Shown: positions 7,946 to 17,287 of the stretch, one piece after another
Position numbering within the stretch: the first letter of the stretch is position 1
How the letters are laid out: each line of letters begins with the position of its first letter
NCBI RefSeq assembly: GCF_016888125.1
Contig: NZ_JACSWA010000607.1
Coordinates: 1 to 36,527, forward strand
Reading direction: 5' to 3'
DNA from: Spirulina sp. CCY15215
Lineage (GTDB): Bacteria; Cyanobacteriota; Cyanobacteriia; Cyanobacteriales; Spirulinaceae
Length of the DNA stretch: 36,527 nucleotides
Translations under genes and position numbers: made by a program
The notes under the pieces: generated by a model
What the model was told of the DNA's origin: nothing
The model's database searches: none
What the model saw: the letters and a program-made list of their open reading frames with translations, nothing else

Positions 7946-9535
7946 TTACACTGCGATATGATTTTCCTCGATCGCCTTCTCAATCGCTTGGTCGAGGATT
8001 CCCTCCAACAGGGGAGAGAGATTGTGATTCAAGCGTCCGGCGCGGATATATTCAGCATAGGTATCTGCCTCAATATCCACCAATTCTTCCCGTAACTGTT
8101 CGAGATCGAGCGATCGCAATTGGGGATTTTTGCTTTGTAAGCTAGAGATTTTCTCTGCCACGCTTTTAATTTCCCCTCTCACCAAATGTTGCTGATAGCG
8201 ATAAAATTCTGGATCGATTTCTGGGGAACGTTCGATGTTTTCCAAATAATCGAGAACCCGATTCAGCGCTGTCCGTCGAGCGAGGAATTCGCTATACTCT
8301 TGGCGTTGAGGTTGATCTCCGACTAAATCCAGTTTTTTCAAGAAAAATTGCGTCGTCAGACCTTGAACCAATAAAGTAAATAATACCACACCAAAAACGG
8401 CATCAATAATTTCCTGTCGTCCTTGTAGGACTACTGGGACGCTGAGAGCCAAGGCGATGGAAACCCCACCCCGCAACCCTCCCCACCATAACACCGTTAA
8501 TTGTCGCCAATTGAGAGGAGTGCCACCGAAAAGATTGCTAAAATTTCCCAAACCATAAATGACGATCGCCCTTGTCAGAACCACCGAAGCAATGGAAATT
8601 AAAATGAGATCGAAATTCTTGCCAATACTGGAAAAATTAATCTGATCGCCAATCAGCAAAAAAACAATCGAGTTGACAAAAAAGCCCAAAAACTCCCAAA
8701 ATTCCGAGACAATCAGCCGAGTGCGGGGATTCATGCCAATGCGGGAGCCAAAGTTCCCCAAAATCAATCCTACCGTCACCACGCCAATCACCCCAGAACC
8801 GCCCAATTCTTCCACAATGAGATAGGTTCCGTAGGCAGAAACGAGGGTGAGAGATTGTTCCACAAGGGGAAAGTCAAAGCGCTGAGTTAAATAGGAAATA
8901 CCATATCCCACCAAACAGCCGACACCTGCCCCCAAACCGACAAAGATGCCAAAGCGAGAAATGGTAGCGGGAACAGAAAATTCGCTCACACCCATTGGAA
9001 TACCAACTAATAGGAGAAAGGCAACGACGGCGACACCATCATTAAATAAACTTTCTCCTTCCATTATTGTTGTTAAGCGCTTTCCTGCCCCTAATTCTCG
9101 GAAAAGGGCGACCACGGAAACTGGGTCTGTTGCGGAAAGACTGGCTCCCAATAACAGGGCGACGGGAAGAGATAAACCCGTAAATTGACTGACAGGAAAT
9201 GCCACCCCAACAATGGAAATAATCACCCCTAAAACGGCAAAAAAGCCGACAGGGAGAAGACTATCTTTGAGATCCCGCCAGCGAATATTCCATGCTGCTT
9301 CAAATAATAACGGAGGCAGAAAAATTTCCAGAATCAGTTCGGGAGAGAGATGGACCAGGCGAACATTTACAAATGCCAATCCTAAGCCGACTATAACCAA
9401 TAACAAAGTATAGGGAATGCGGCGAAGCCAGCTAAATAGTCGCGAGATCGTGGCAACGCTGAGAGAAACAGTGAGGACGATGAGGAATTGTTCGAGATTC
9501 TGCTTGATGGTTTCATCTGCGATCGCAACTTCCAT
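7946..9535 (-). CDS. Na+/H+ antiporter, CPA1/NhaP family
   Basis: A 529-residue polytopic membrane protein with about 12 hydrophobic segments and a hydrophilic C-terminal tail from about residue 405. Family motifs are present: LEIFLPPLLFEAAW, SATDPVSVVALF and EGESLFNDGVAVV, whose Asp residues are the expected ion-binding site. It should exchange Na+ for H+ at the plasma membrane. I chose the ATG at 9535 (MEVAIADETIKQ) over a TTG four codons upstream. Five ATCAATT-type heptamers lie immediately before the start, in place of a Shine-Dalgarno sequence. It follows bicA by 111 bp on the same strand. BicA imports HCO3- with Na+, so this antiporter probably re-exports the Na+; that link is inferred from position. 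Confidence 0.88.
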   Translation of the reverse strand: MEVAIADETIKQNLEQFLIVLTVSLSVATISRLFSWLRRIPYTLLLVIVGLGLAFVNVRLVHLSPELILEIFLPPLLFEAAWNIRWRDLKDSLLPVGFFAVLGVIISIVGVAFPVSQFTGLSLPVALLLGASLSATDPVSVVALFRELGAGKRLTTIMEGESLFNDGVAVVAFLLLVGIPMGVSEFSVPATISRFGIFVGLGAGVGCLVGYGISYLTQRFDFPLVEQSLTLVSAYGTYLIVEELGGSGVIGVVTVGLILGNFGSRIGMNPRTRLIVSEFWEFLGFFVNSIVFLLIGDQINFSSIGKNFDLILISIASVVLTRAIVIYGLGNFSNLFGGTPLNWRQLTVLWWGGLRGGVSIALALSVPVVLQGRQEIIDAVFGVVLFTLLVQGLTTQFFLKKLDLVGDQPQRQEYSEFLARRTALNRVLDYLENIERSPEIDPEFYRYQQHLVRGEIKSVAEKISSLQSKNPQLRSLDLEQLREELVDIEADTYAEYIRAGRLNHNLSPLLEGILDQAIEKAIEENHIAV

Positions 9536-9570
9536 ATCAATTATCAATTATCAATTACCAATTATCAATG
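9536..9570. repeat. Five heptameric short tandem repeats at the antiporter start
   Basis: ATCAATT x3, ACCAATT and ATCAATG are consecutive 7-mers from 9536 to 9570. They occupy the ribosome-binding region of the antiporter gene (minus strand). Confidence 0.85.
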
Positions 9571-9646
9571 TATCAGGGTTTGTAGGGGACGGTGCTATTG
9601 CCATCTGGCGATCGCATTTTTGGGGTGCTGAGGGAATTACTAATGC

Positions 9647-11323
9647 TTAAACATTCGCTTTTTCCTTATTATCAACAGTAGCAGGATGAAGAAATATATC
9701 CGCTTGACGCAAAGCCTCAATACGATTATCTAACTGATTTTGTACGGGAATCATCCCTAAAACTTTTAACTTATTCAATCGATCTTTCGCTTGACCCGTT
9801 GCCCCCACAAGATAAACTTCTCGTCGCTTGGCGATCGCATCTTTGACCATTGTTTCTACTGCCAAAGAAGCCGTAACCCCTAACAAGGTAACATCGGTAA
9901 TATCCAAAATCAAAACCTCATAATGCTTGACAATAGACATTCGTTGAGAAATAGATTTTGCCGCCCCAAAACTCATTGGACCACCAAGGTGAAGTAATAA
10001 AATTCCTCCCATTGCTTCCCGCAAAATCGTCGTTTCTTCAGGTTCTAAAGGAATTTCTCCTTTAGGGTCTGTAACAATTTGTACTTTTTCGCTTTGCAAC
10101 TTACTCAAACGTTCAATTGTTAAAATATTGGCCACAAAAACCCCAACCGCAACGGCAACAATCAGATCGACAAAAACCGTTAATAACATGACTCCGTACA
10201 TGATTCCTGTTGCTTTCCAAGAAACAAGATGGGCGCGTTTGAGGAATCCCCAATCGATAATATCAATACCAACTTTGATTAAAATTCCCGCTAATACTGC
10301 ATGGGGAATATTTGCAGTTAAACTACCTGCACCTAAAACGATCGCCAACAGAATTAAAGCGTGAATAATTCCCGATAGGGGTGTTTTCCCCCCAGCTTGG
10401 ACGTTAATCACCGTCCGCATGGTCGCACCAGCCCCCGGTAGTCCCCCCAATAATCCCGAGATTGTATTGCCAATTCCCTGCCCGATCAACTCGCGATCGG
10501 AGTCGTGTTGAGTACGGGTAATATTGTCAGCAACTAGGGAAGTTAAAAGAGAATCGATCGCCCCTAAAACCGCTAACATCAAGCCATAACCTACGATAAA
10601 ATCGAGTTTCTCCAAATTGAATGTAGGCAGATGCAAACTGGGCAACCCCGAAGGAATCGCACCAATGTTAGGAACATCTCCATTGGGCATTGCATAAACA
10701 GAAACTAGCGTCCCCACAATTAAGGCTAACAGAGGTGAGGGAACAATGCGATTGAGTTTAGCGGGAGATAAGAAAACGATCGCCAGGGTTAAGAGTCCTA
10801 AGCCCGTAGCCATAATATCGGGATGGGCAATCTCTCGGGGAATGGCGCGGAAAGATGCCAAAACTCCTGAGACGTTGGGATAACCTAAAAAAGGCGCAAT
10901 CTCAATAATAATGATGATTGCGCCAATACCGGACATAAATCCAGAAATAACCGTATAGGGCATTAGAGTGATATATTTCCCCAGCCGCAGCACTCCGAAG
11001 AGAATTTGAAAGAGTCCCCCCAACATAATGATGGTAAATGCTGTGGCTAAACCTGCTTCCGAATCCGAGGCCGCAACTGCTGTAAAAATCGTGGCCATTA
11101 CCACAGTCATGGGACCCGTGGGACCGGAAATTTGCGAAGGAGTCCCCCCACAGAGTGCCGCAAAAAAGCCCGTGACGATCGCACCGTAGAGTCCCGCGAT
11201 CGGACCGACACCCGAAGAAACACCAAATGCCAAAGCTAATGGTAGGGCAACAATGGCAGCCGTTACACCACCAAAAACGTCACCGCGCAGATTTCTGAAA
11301 TGTAAGCGATTAACAAGTTGCAT
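9647..11323 (-). CDS. bicA: Sodium-dependent bicarbonate transporter BicA (SulP family)
   Basis: A 558-residue SulP/SLC26-type transporter. The membrane part covers about residues 1-410 and starts RNLRGDVFGGVTAAIVALPLALAFG. It contains GPTGPMTVV (the TM3 substrate region), PYTVISGFMSGIG, GQGIGNTISGLLGGLPGAGATM and IDIIDWGFLKRAHLVS. A C-terminal STAS domain (about 435-550) has VLILDITDVTLLGVTASLAVE and VYLVGATGQAKDRL. The near-collinear resemblance to BicA of coastal Synechococcus, as I recall that protein, supports a Na+-dependent, high-flux HCO3- uptake role at the plasma membrane. It heads an apparent two-gene unit with the antiporter and lies next to NDH-1MS' and ccm genes, which fits carbon acquisition. 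Sulfate transport is the alternative for the wider family but is less likely here. Confidence 0.9.
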   Translation of the reverse strand: MQLVNRLHFRNLRGDVFGGVTAAIVALPLALAFGVSSGVGPIAGLYGAIVTGFFAALCGGTPSQISGPTGPMTVVMATIFTAVAASDSEAGLATAFTIIMLGGLFQILFGVLRLGKYITLMPYTVISGFMSGIGAIIIIIEIAPFLGYPNVSGVLASFRAIPREIAHPDIMATGLGLLTLAIVFLSPAKLNRIVPSPLLALIVGTLVSVYAMPNGDVPNIGAIPSGLPSLHLPTFNLEKLDFIVGYGLMLAVLGAIDSLLTSLVADNITRTQHDSDRELIGQGIGNTISGLLGGLPGAGATMRTVINVQAGGKTPLSGIIHALILLAIVLGAGSLTANIPHAVLAGILIKVGIDIIDWGFLKRAHLVSWKATGIMYGVMLLTVFVDLIVAVAVGVFVANILTIERLSKLQSEKVQIVTDPKGEIPLEPEETTILREAMGGILLLHLGGPMSFGAAKSISQRMSIVKHYEVLILDITDVTLLGVTASLAVETMVKDAIAKRREVYLVGATGQAKDRLNKLKVLGMIPVQNQLDNRIEALRQADIFLHPATVDNKEKANV

Positions 11324-11502
11324 TGTGGGAATTAGTAATCGATAATGGGAAATTGGCGATCGGTAATGGATAAATGTAAATAATTTTCTAACCTAATATT
11401 GTCGGAATGCAATAATTTAGCAATTTTCAAAGAAAAAGTCAAAGTAATTAAAGCATATTTTTATATTTTGATTAATAAATGAGTTTTTATCTTTATCAAT
11501 AT

Positions 11503-12633
11503 CTAGCGATTCACTTCAAGTAAACGAGAGGTTAAAAAACGATTCATCCAACCTTTTAAATAAGCACGATTAACATCTTTTTCTTCGGGGTCTTTCGTGT
11601 CTAAAGGATGAGGGGCTAATCCTTGAATAGTCGCTGTTGTTACGCAAAACATAGATTTCTGAAAACTCTGGCAAATTTGCACTCTGACATCATCCTCTTT
11701 GCGAATTTTCGACTGATAAACTTTTCGTAAATAATCGGGTAAATAATGACGCATATCTTGCATTAATAAGGTTGGGGGAATTCCCGATCCGCCAATGGGC
11801 AAAGGATCGGCATATAATGCGCCATAATTAAACATTGCTTGATCGAAAGGAATTTGATATTCTTGTGCATTATAGGAAACTGTTCCTAAAAAGGGAGTTC
11901 CCCGGAAGAAAATTGCTTCAACATAAGGAACTCCTGTATCCATTAAAAAGGTTAAACCCGCAGATTTAGGGAGGAGATCGTAGACTTTTCCCGCTAGTTT
12001 TACAGAATAAGTAATCGGTTTAGCTGCATCGGTTACTAAACCATCAAGGATATGTTGAACAACTTGGGGAATAGATTGAATTTCACCGCGATCGTAGCGA
12101 TCGCTTAAACTGAGAAATATATCTGCCATTACTCGCCAAAATTGTCCCAAGCCGCTATAGTAAGACATTTGCCGTGTGTGTTCAAGTAAAAATTCTGGGA
12201 AGGCTTTATGCAGTCCTAGCATGATGAAATTGCCTTTCCACCTAGCACGAATAGCTCGATCTGCTAATTCTTTAAATTCGTCAGTATCGAGGTATTTATC
12301 TAAACCACCTCCCCCATGCCAAAACATTGCTTTCATGCAATATTCGGCATATTCATAGTTAATGCGATCGTGCCACCAATAGCGCAATAGTTTTTGAGGA
12401 TTAACTTCCCCATTAAAGTATTTAAAAAAAGGAAATAAGACTAAAAACTGTTTTTCAGAAATATAGATAAGATTGCGAGAATAAGCATCTAAAACAACTC
12501 CATAGCTCTTGAGAATACCCACAACTTCAACAATATTTTCTGGAGTATCTTTGAGCAGCGCTTTCCCGGTTTCCAAGCGCTGAATATATTCTTCTAATGG
12601 ATGTTGGGTAGATTTTCTTTTCGTACTGACCAT
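11503..12633 (-). CDS. cupB: CO2 hydration protein CupB (ChpX)
   Basis: A 376-residue protein of the cyanobacterial ChpX/ChpY (CupB/CupA) family, the peripheral subunit that binds the NdhD/NdhF antiporter modules of NDH-1MS complexes on the thylakoid. There it catalyses CO2 to HCO3- conversion driven by electron transport. Recognisable stretches include RYWWHDRINYEYAEYCM, WHGGGGLDKYL and YYSGLGQFWRVMADIF. The short N-terminus and the linkage to ndhD4/ndhF4-type genes divergent from ccm favour the constitutive CupB form over the low-CO2-inducible CupA. The gene starts 37 bp after ndhD4, so the order ndhF4-ndhD4-cupB is probably one transcript. No strong ribosome site precedes the ATG. Confidence 0.87.
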   Translation of the reverse strand: MVSTKRKSTQHPLEEYIQRLETGKALLKDTPENIVEVVGILKSYGVVLDAYSRNLIYISEKQFLVLFPFFKYFNGEVNPQKLLRYWWHDRINYEYAEYCMKAMFWHGGGGLDKYLDTDEFKELADRAIRARWKGNFIMLGLHKAFPEFLLEHTRQMSYYSGLGQFWRVMADIFLSLSDRYDRGEIQSIPQVVQHILDGLVTDAAKPITYSVKLAGKVYDLLPKSAGLTFLMDTGVPYVEAIFFRGTPFLGTVSYNAQEYQIPFDQAMFNYGALYADPLPIGGSGIPPTLLMQDMRHYLPDYLRKVYQSKIRKEDDVRVQICQSFQKSMFCVTTATIQGLAPHPLDTKDPEEKDVNRAYLKGWMNRFLTSRLLEVNR

Positions 12634-12670
12634 GTTATCGAAAGGATGAAAAATGAAAGATAAAGGATAA

Positions 12671-14227
12671 TTAGCTGATATCTGTTGCCTGTTGCTTAAT
12701 CGCCTGTTTGTTGCCTAATTGCCTGTTGCCTGTTGCTTCTTTTTGTTCTATAATAATGGTTGATTGCAATGCAGGACTAATAATTAAAGCCGTTGTTTGT
12801 GCTTCACTCCAACGAACAACCCAAGCAGGTTGAATGCCAAAAATAAAAATTAAGGCAGTTAAAGCTAGTGAGGGAAGATGTTCTCGAAAGGCAACGGGAG
12901 GAATTTGAGAAAATTGCTCGGACAAGCGACCAAAAAAGACGCGATTGATCATTAACAGGAAATAAACTGCTGTTAACCCCGTGCCAATAATACATAAAAC
13001 CGTCGGGATAGTAAAAATGGGGAAAGCACCACGGAAAACGAGGAATTCAGCAATAAATCCGACCATTCCGGGAATTCCTGCACTTGCCATAACCCCTAAA
13101 ATCATCAAACTTCCCGTTAGAGGTAAACCTCTTTCTGGATTTAATAAGCCCCGAAGTACTTTAACATCACGAGTTCCGGTTTTCTTATAGACAACTCCGA
13201 CAAGGGTAAAGAGTAAAGCGGAAATCAAACCGTGACTGACCATTTGAAATTCTGCGGCCATTAAACTTAAAGGGGTTGTTGCTGCAGCCGCTAATAAAAT
13301 GTAGGCCATGTGGGCAATAGAAGAATAAGCAACGACCTTTTTCATATCCGTTTGCGCGATCGCGGTAAAGGCTCCATATAAAGCACTAATTGCCGCTAAA
13401 ATCGCCAACCAAGGTGCTAATATTACCCAGGCATCGAGAAAGAAACCGACACCAAAACGCAATAATCCATAAGTTCCTAATTTCAGCAATACCCCAGCTA
13501 ATAATACAGAAATTGGGGTTGAGGCTTCCACGTGAGCATCAGGGAGCCAAGTATGAAAGGGAAAAATGGGAATTTTGATAAAGAGTCCTACTAAAAGCAT
13601 TCCCAGTAAAGCGAGTTGTAGCTCAATGGGAAGGTTTTGATTTCGCAAGGGTTCATAATCAAAAGTAGTCGCACCGCTAAACCAAACTAAGCCCAAAAAT
13701 GAAGCTAAAACTAAAATTCCTGAAAGTGCGGTATAAATCAGAAATTTCATGGCTGCATAGCCTCGTCTCTCTCCTCCCCAAATGGCAATTAAGAAATAGA
13801 GAGGGATGATTTCTAGTTCGTAGAAGAGGAAGAATAACAATAAATCTTGTGCTAAAAATGCTCCTGCTGCTCCTGCACTGAGGAGTAAGATCATTGAATA
13901 ATAAAAGCGGGGTCTTTCTTTGCTGCGATCGCTAATCCAAATCGCAATGACGGTTAAAAAGCTATTTAAAAAGATAAGCGGGAAGGATAATCCATCTACT
14001 CCGAGATGATAGTTCAATCCCAACCAATCGATCCAGTGAATATACTCAACAAATTGCAGGTGAGTTTGCAGGGTGTTGAATTGTATTCCCAGCCATAATG
14101 TCCAAATAAAGGGAATAAAGGCGATCGCCAGAGCGATTTTGCGACAGCGACGGGACTCCCAACTTGCAGGAAGTAAACCCATGAGAATTGCACCAGCGAT
14201 CGGAATCCAAATTAAAGCACTTAACAT
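12671..14227 (-). CDS. ndhD4: NDH-1 subunit NdhD4 (CO2-uptake NDH-1MS')
   Basis: A 518-residue proton-pumping antiporter-like subunit of cyanobacterial NDH-1, homologous to NuoM, with about 14 transmembrane helices. Motifs include LNYHLGVDGLSFPLIFLN, KIPIFPFHTWLPDAHVEASTPISVLLAGVLLKLGTYGLLRF and DMKKVVAYSSIAHM, with the conserved pump Glu and Lys residues. Assignment to the NdhD4 type rests on the neighbours (ndhF upstream, cupB downstream) and on divergence from ccmK. The last 25 or so residues (EATGNRQLGNKQAIKQQATDIS) are encoded by CAACAGG-type heptamer repeats and look like an acquired tail. Confidence 0.87.
   Translation of the reverse strand: MLSALIWIPIAGAILMGLLPASWESRRCRKIALAIAFIPFIWTLWLGIQFNTLQTHLQFVEYIHWIDWLGLNYHLGVDGLSFPLIFLNSFLTVIAIWISDRSKERPRFYYSMILLLSAGAAGAFLAQDLLLFFLFYELEIIPLYFLIAIWGGERRGYAAMKFLIYTALSGILVLASFLGLVWFSGATTFDYEPLRNQNLPIELQLALLGMLLVGLFIKIPIFPFHTWLPDAHVEASTPISVLLAGVLLKLGTYGLLRFGVGFFLDAWVILAPWLAILAAISALYGAFTAIAQTDMKKVVAYSSIAHMAYILLAAAATTPLSLMAAEFQMVSHGLISALLFTLVGVVYKKTGTRDVKVLRGLLNPERGLPLTGSLMILGVMASAGIPGMVGFIAEFLVFRGAFPIFTIPTVLCIIGTGLTAVYFLLMINRVFFGRLSEQFSQIPPVAFREHLPSLALTALIFIFGIQPAWVVRWSEAQTTALIISPALQSTIIIEQKEATGNRQLGNKQAIKQQATDIS
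12683..12738. repeat. Heptameric short tandem repeats inside the ndhD4 3' end
   Basis: Degenerate tandem copies of GTTGCCT/GCCTGTT on the plus strand (CAACAGG/AGGCAAC on the coding strand) cover the last 20 or so codons of ndhD4 and stop just short of its stop codon. Confidence 0.85.
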
Positions 14228-14267
14228 TTGTATTTTTTACTAATTACTTTTTACTTGTTGTTATTGG

Positions 14268-16169
14268 TTATCCAGGAACAATCGATAACCAATAATCAAC
14301 AATAAATGACCATTGACCGCTAAATACTAGCCAAAAAATGAGAGCAACGCCGATAAAAATGGTTAAAAGGTAAAATTGAGATTGACCAGAAGTATTATAT
14401 TTCAATGTATTCCCACCAAATATTGTGGCTAAACCCACCAAGTTAACAGCCCCATCGACAATGTAGCGATCGAACCAAGCAGTAAACTTAGCAGATAGCA
14501 TAACTGCACTAACCACTGTCATTTCATAAACTCGCTCAATGTAAAAATCGTAAGCGAATAAGTCCTGAAAGAAGCGTAAGTATTTTTGCCTTGGCCTCGA
14601 CCAAGCACGACGGAGTTCTAGTTTAAAACCAATAATGCAGGCGATCGCGCTGGATACAACCAAAATCGGTACGGTACTTTGATAAAACAACAAGTTTGCA
14701 TTATCCAAAGGAACCGTAGGACTTAACCAGAGATTCCAATTTAAGGGAATCTGGGGCGCAATCAAAGTCATTACTGTTAAAATGACCATCGGTAAAGCCA
14801 TCGCCCAAGGGACTTCCGGGGCGCGACGGGTTTTCGCTTGAGCGCTCCCTAAAAAGACAAGGCGAAAAATGCGAATTAAATTAATCGCATTTAAGATATT
14901 CACAAATAAAACAATACCCAGTAACCAGAGAGGAATTTCCCAGGCACCACTAAACCAACGTTGTATTGTCCAAAACATCCCCAAGGGCAAGATCGATAAA
15001 GTCCCTAAAGACCCCACCACAAAGGCACTTGTCGTCGCAGGCATTTTACGCCATAGCCCCCCCATTTCGGTAATATTTTGGCTGCTGGTGGTGAGAATGA
15101 CCGCACCAATACTCATAAACATTAACGCTTTGGCGATCGCATGAACGAAGAGTAACAAAAAGGCAATATCGACCTGTCCCAGTCCCACCGCAATAAACAC
15201 TAATCCTAAATAGGCACTGGTAGAATGGGAAAGAGCGCGTTTGATGTCGATTTGCGCGATCGCCATCAAAGAAGTGCCGATCGCCGTCACCGATCCCAAG
15301 AAAATGAGGGCATCTGAAGACACAGGAGAAAGAGTAAAGACAGGTTGTAGCTTAATCAAAACATAAGCACCCGCCGAAACAACGATGGAATTCCGCATAA
15401 TCCCCGCCGGGTTGGGTCCCTCCATCGCCTCATCCAACCAAAGATTGAGGGGAAATTGAGCGCATTTTCCCGTCGGTCCGGCAATTAAAGATAGTCCCAG
15501 TAAAGCTGCACTTAAAGGAGGTAGGGGGGAAGTTTGCGCCCAGGAAACTAAATCGCTGAAATCCAATCCCGCCCCATCGCTTGAGAGAGCAACAATGCCC
15601 ATTAATAAGATAATATCCCCCACCCGCTTCGTTAAAAAAGCATCCCGTGCCGCCGTAACCACCAGAGGTTGAGCATACCAAAATCCCACCAATAAGTAAC
15701 TCGAAAGGGTTAACATTTCCAATAAACCGTAGCTCAATAAGAGAGAATCGCTCAGAGCAATCCCGCTTAAAGCCGCTTCAAAAAAGCCCATCAGTGCGAA
15801 AAATCGCGCCAAAGACCAATCTTTCTCCATGTAACCCAAAGCATAGAGTTGCGCCAGCAAACTGATTCCTCCCACCAGTCCCAACGCCCCCAAACTCACA
15901 GGAGAGAGTTCGATCGTTAAAGATAAATCAAGATCGGCAACCTTAAGCCAGTGAAATACCAACTTTTCCGCCGGTCGTCCCCAAATCGAGCTAAAGGTGA
16001 TGGAACTATGAATAAAAGCAATAAACGTCATCAATAAATTGATGTAGGCTGCCGGTTTGGGTCCGGTTCGCCGAATAATGCCAATGCACCAAGGGAGACT
16101 TAAAACAGCACCAATTAAGCCATAGAAAGGAATAAACCAAACACTTTTTAGGAAAAAATCGGTCATCAT
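14268..16169 (-). CDS. ndhF4: NDH-1 subunit NdhF4 (CO2-uptake NDH-1MS')
   Basis: A 633-residue NuoL/NdhF homologue with 15 or more transmembrane helices, ending in an amphipathic/lateral helix region and a final membrane segment (FIGVALIFWLVFSGQW). Key parts are IAGPTGKCAQFPLNLWLDEAMEGPNPAGIMRNS, where housekeeping NdhF subunits usually have KSAQFPLHVWLPDAM and TPVSALIHAAT. That difference marks the CO2-uptake NdhF3/F4 type. It is the distal pump subunit of NDH-1MS' in the thylakoid and works with NdhD4 and CupB. The start has two consecutive Met codons (16169 and 16166) without a clear ribosome site. It heads the minus-strand operon and is divergent from ccmK2. I call F4 rather than F3 from context. 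Confidence 0.87.
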   Translation of the reverse strand: MMTDFFLKSVWFIPFYGLIGAVLSLPWCIGIIRRTGPKPAAYINLLMTFIAFIHSSITFSSIWGRPAEKLVFHWLKVADLDLSLTIELSPVSLGALGLVGGISLLAQLYALGYMEKDWSLARFFALMGFFEAALSGIALSDSLLLSYGLLEMLTLSSYLLVGFWYAQPLVVTAARDAFLTKRVGDIILLMGIVALSSDGAGLDFSDLVSWAQTSPLPPLSAALLGLSLIAGPTGKCAQFPLNLWLDEAMEGPNPAGIMRNSIVVSAGAYVLIKLQPVFTLSPVSSDALIFLGSVTAIGTSLMAIAQIDIKRALSHSTSAYLGLVFIAVGLGQVDIAFLLLFVHAIAKALMFMSIGAVILTTSSQNITEMGGLWRKMPATTSAFVVGSLGTLSILPLGMFWTIQRWFSGAWEIPLWLLGIVLFVNILNAINLIRIFRLVFLGSAQAKTRRAPEVPWAMALPMVILTVMTLIAPQIPLNWNLWLSPTVPLDNANLLFYQSTVPILVVSSAIACIIGFKLELRRAWSRPRQKYLRFFQDLFAYDFYIERVYEMTVVSAVMLSAKFTAWFDRYIVDGAVNLVGLATIFGGNTLKYNTSGQSQFYLLTIFIGVALIFWLVFSGQWSFIVDYWLSIVPG

Positions 16170-16535
16170 TAAAACTATAAAAAATAGATTTTATCCTCGG
16201 TCTTTAAAATCTTATAAGGCTTTATCTTATAGGTTTTGGGGACAATTTGGAAACTTCCCGCACTCCCAATAAAACGATAAGATGTTTCCTCACATCTCTT
16301 TACAACTCCGCGAGCATTTACCCCGCGATCGCCCTGCCTTGGTAAGCCGAGTCTCGATCCCGATCCAAGATTCACCCACCCCAGAAAAGGGACCCACCAA
16401 CGCTGAGATAAAGAAATTATAAAACATTGCGACCCCCAAAAAAAATCAGAGATTAATGGAGAGGCGCGATCGCCACCCCCTCGATACATTACAATTTATT
16501 AACTAAAAGATTTGAAAAAATCATAAAGATTTATA

Positions 16536-16565
16536 TTGTCAAAGGTACACAAGATTTCCTATGCT
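16536..16565 (+). promoter_or_regulatory. Candidate promoter for the ccm operon
   Basis: TTGTCA (16536-16541) and TATGCT (16560-16565) are separated by 18 bp, a fair sigma-70 pair. Transcription would begin near 16572 and leave a leader of about 340 nt before ccmK2. This rests on pattern only. Confidence 0.35.
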
Positions 16566-16682
16566 TATCTTTTAGTTGGAAAATGAACCGGACTTGCCAA
16601 GCAGGTATTTTCCCAGAATTGTGTAGTTAGTCTGGCACGAAGAAAGGAAATTGGCGAATCAAGGGTGGCTCAATCGGACATT

Positions 16683-16762
16683 AAATTTCAATCTCGAAAT
16701 TTCAATCTCGAAATTTCAATCCAATTTCAAGCCATTGTCTTGATCGGTGTCTTGATCGGTGT
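16683..16762. repeat. Two short tandem arrays in the ccm leader
   Basis: A 14-bp unit (AAATTTCAATCTCG) starts at 16683, 16697 and 16711, the last copy partial. A 12-bp unit (CTTGATCGGTGT) is duplicated at 16739-16750 and 16751-16762. They lie 150-230 bp upstream of ccmK2. Confidence 0.85.
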
Positions 16763-16913
16763 AGAGATAGCAACTTGGAATGTTGAAAAATCTTCATTCC
16801 GCACTCTTGTAGTGGAATTTCCCCGATTGATTGTTATTTTCCCTTTGCGTCCACATAAAAATAAAAAAATGCCTAAATCTGTTGTTTCGCTTGTTCGAGT
16901 AGGAGTTTAAAAA

Positions 16914-17225
16914 ATGTCAATTGCAGTCGGAATGATTGAAACCTTGGGCTTTCCCGCAGTAGTGGAAGCCGCCGACGCGATGGTGAAAGCTGCTCGCGTT
17001 ACCCTAGTCGGTTATGAAAAAATCGGTTCTGGGCGCGTAACTGTCATCGTCCGTGGCGATGTTTCTGAAGTACAAGCCTCCGTTGCGGCGGGAGTGGAAA
17101 ACGTCAAGCGCGTTAATGGCGGTCAAGTTCTCTCGACCCATATTATTGCTCGTCCCCACGAAAACTTGGAATACGTTCTCCCCATTCGCTACACCGAAGA
17201 GGTAGAGCAGTTCCGGGCATATTAA
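16914..17225 (+). CDS. ccmK2: Carboxysome shell hexamer protein CcmK2
   Basis: A 103-residue single BMC-domain protein (Pfam BMC type). It assembles into hexamers that tile the facets of the beta-carboxysome shell. The sequence begins [20 protein letters not shown] and has the central pore motif KIGSGR (residues 36-41), the K/R hexamer-edge motif (DAMVKAARV) and the C-terminal [14 protein letters not shown]. The 103-residue length and first position in the cluster match CcmK2; the longer paralogue follows. GGAG precedes the ATG at 16914. The first 57 residues are identical to CcmK1. It probably heads the ccmK2-K1-L-M-N operon. Confidence 0.96.
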   Translation: MSIAVGMIETLGFPAVVEAADAMVKAARVTLVGYEKIGSGRVTVIVRGDVSEVQASVAAGVENVKRVNGGQVLSTHIIARPHENLEYVLPIRYTEEVEQFRAY

Positions 17226-17287
17226 CAAGTTAGCAAACGAGCTTACTTTGTTTTGTTATCACTTTTTTTGGAGTATTTAAGAAATTC

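Larger units (their letters stand above)
16170..16913. other. Divergent control region between ndhF4 and ccmK2
   Basis: This 744-bp region separates the NDH-1MS' operon from the carboxysome operon. The ndhF4-proximal part is A/T-rich with two TCTTATA motifs (about 16209-16234). The ccm-proximal part holds a plausible sigma-70 promoter and a leader with two small tandem arrays. Open frames here (16175-16489 minus, 16665-16910 plus) look accidental. I could not identify a convincing CcmR/CmpR-type LysR site by eye. Confidence 0.7.

Noticed and set aside
16175-16489. Open frame of 104 codons next to ndhF4, minus strand
   Set aside because: Composition is unlike a protein family, with many Trp, Gly and Cys residues, and it lies in an A/T-rich control region.
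16665-16910. Open frame of 81 codons before ccmK2
   Set aside because: It needs a GTG start without a ribosome site and runs through two tandem mini-arrays. It looks like leader sequence.
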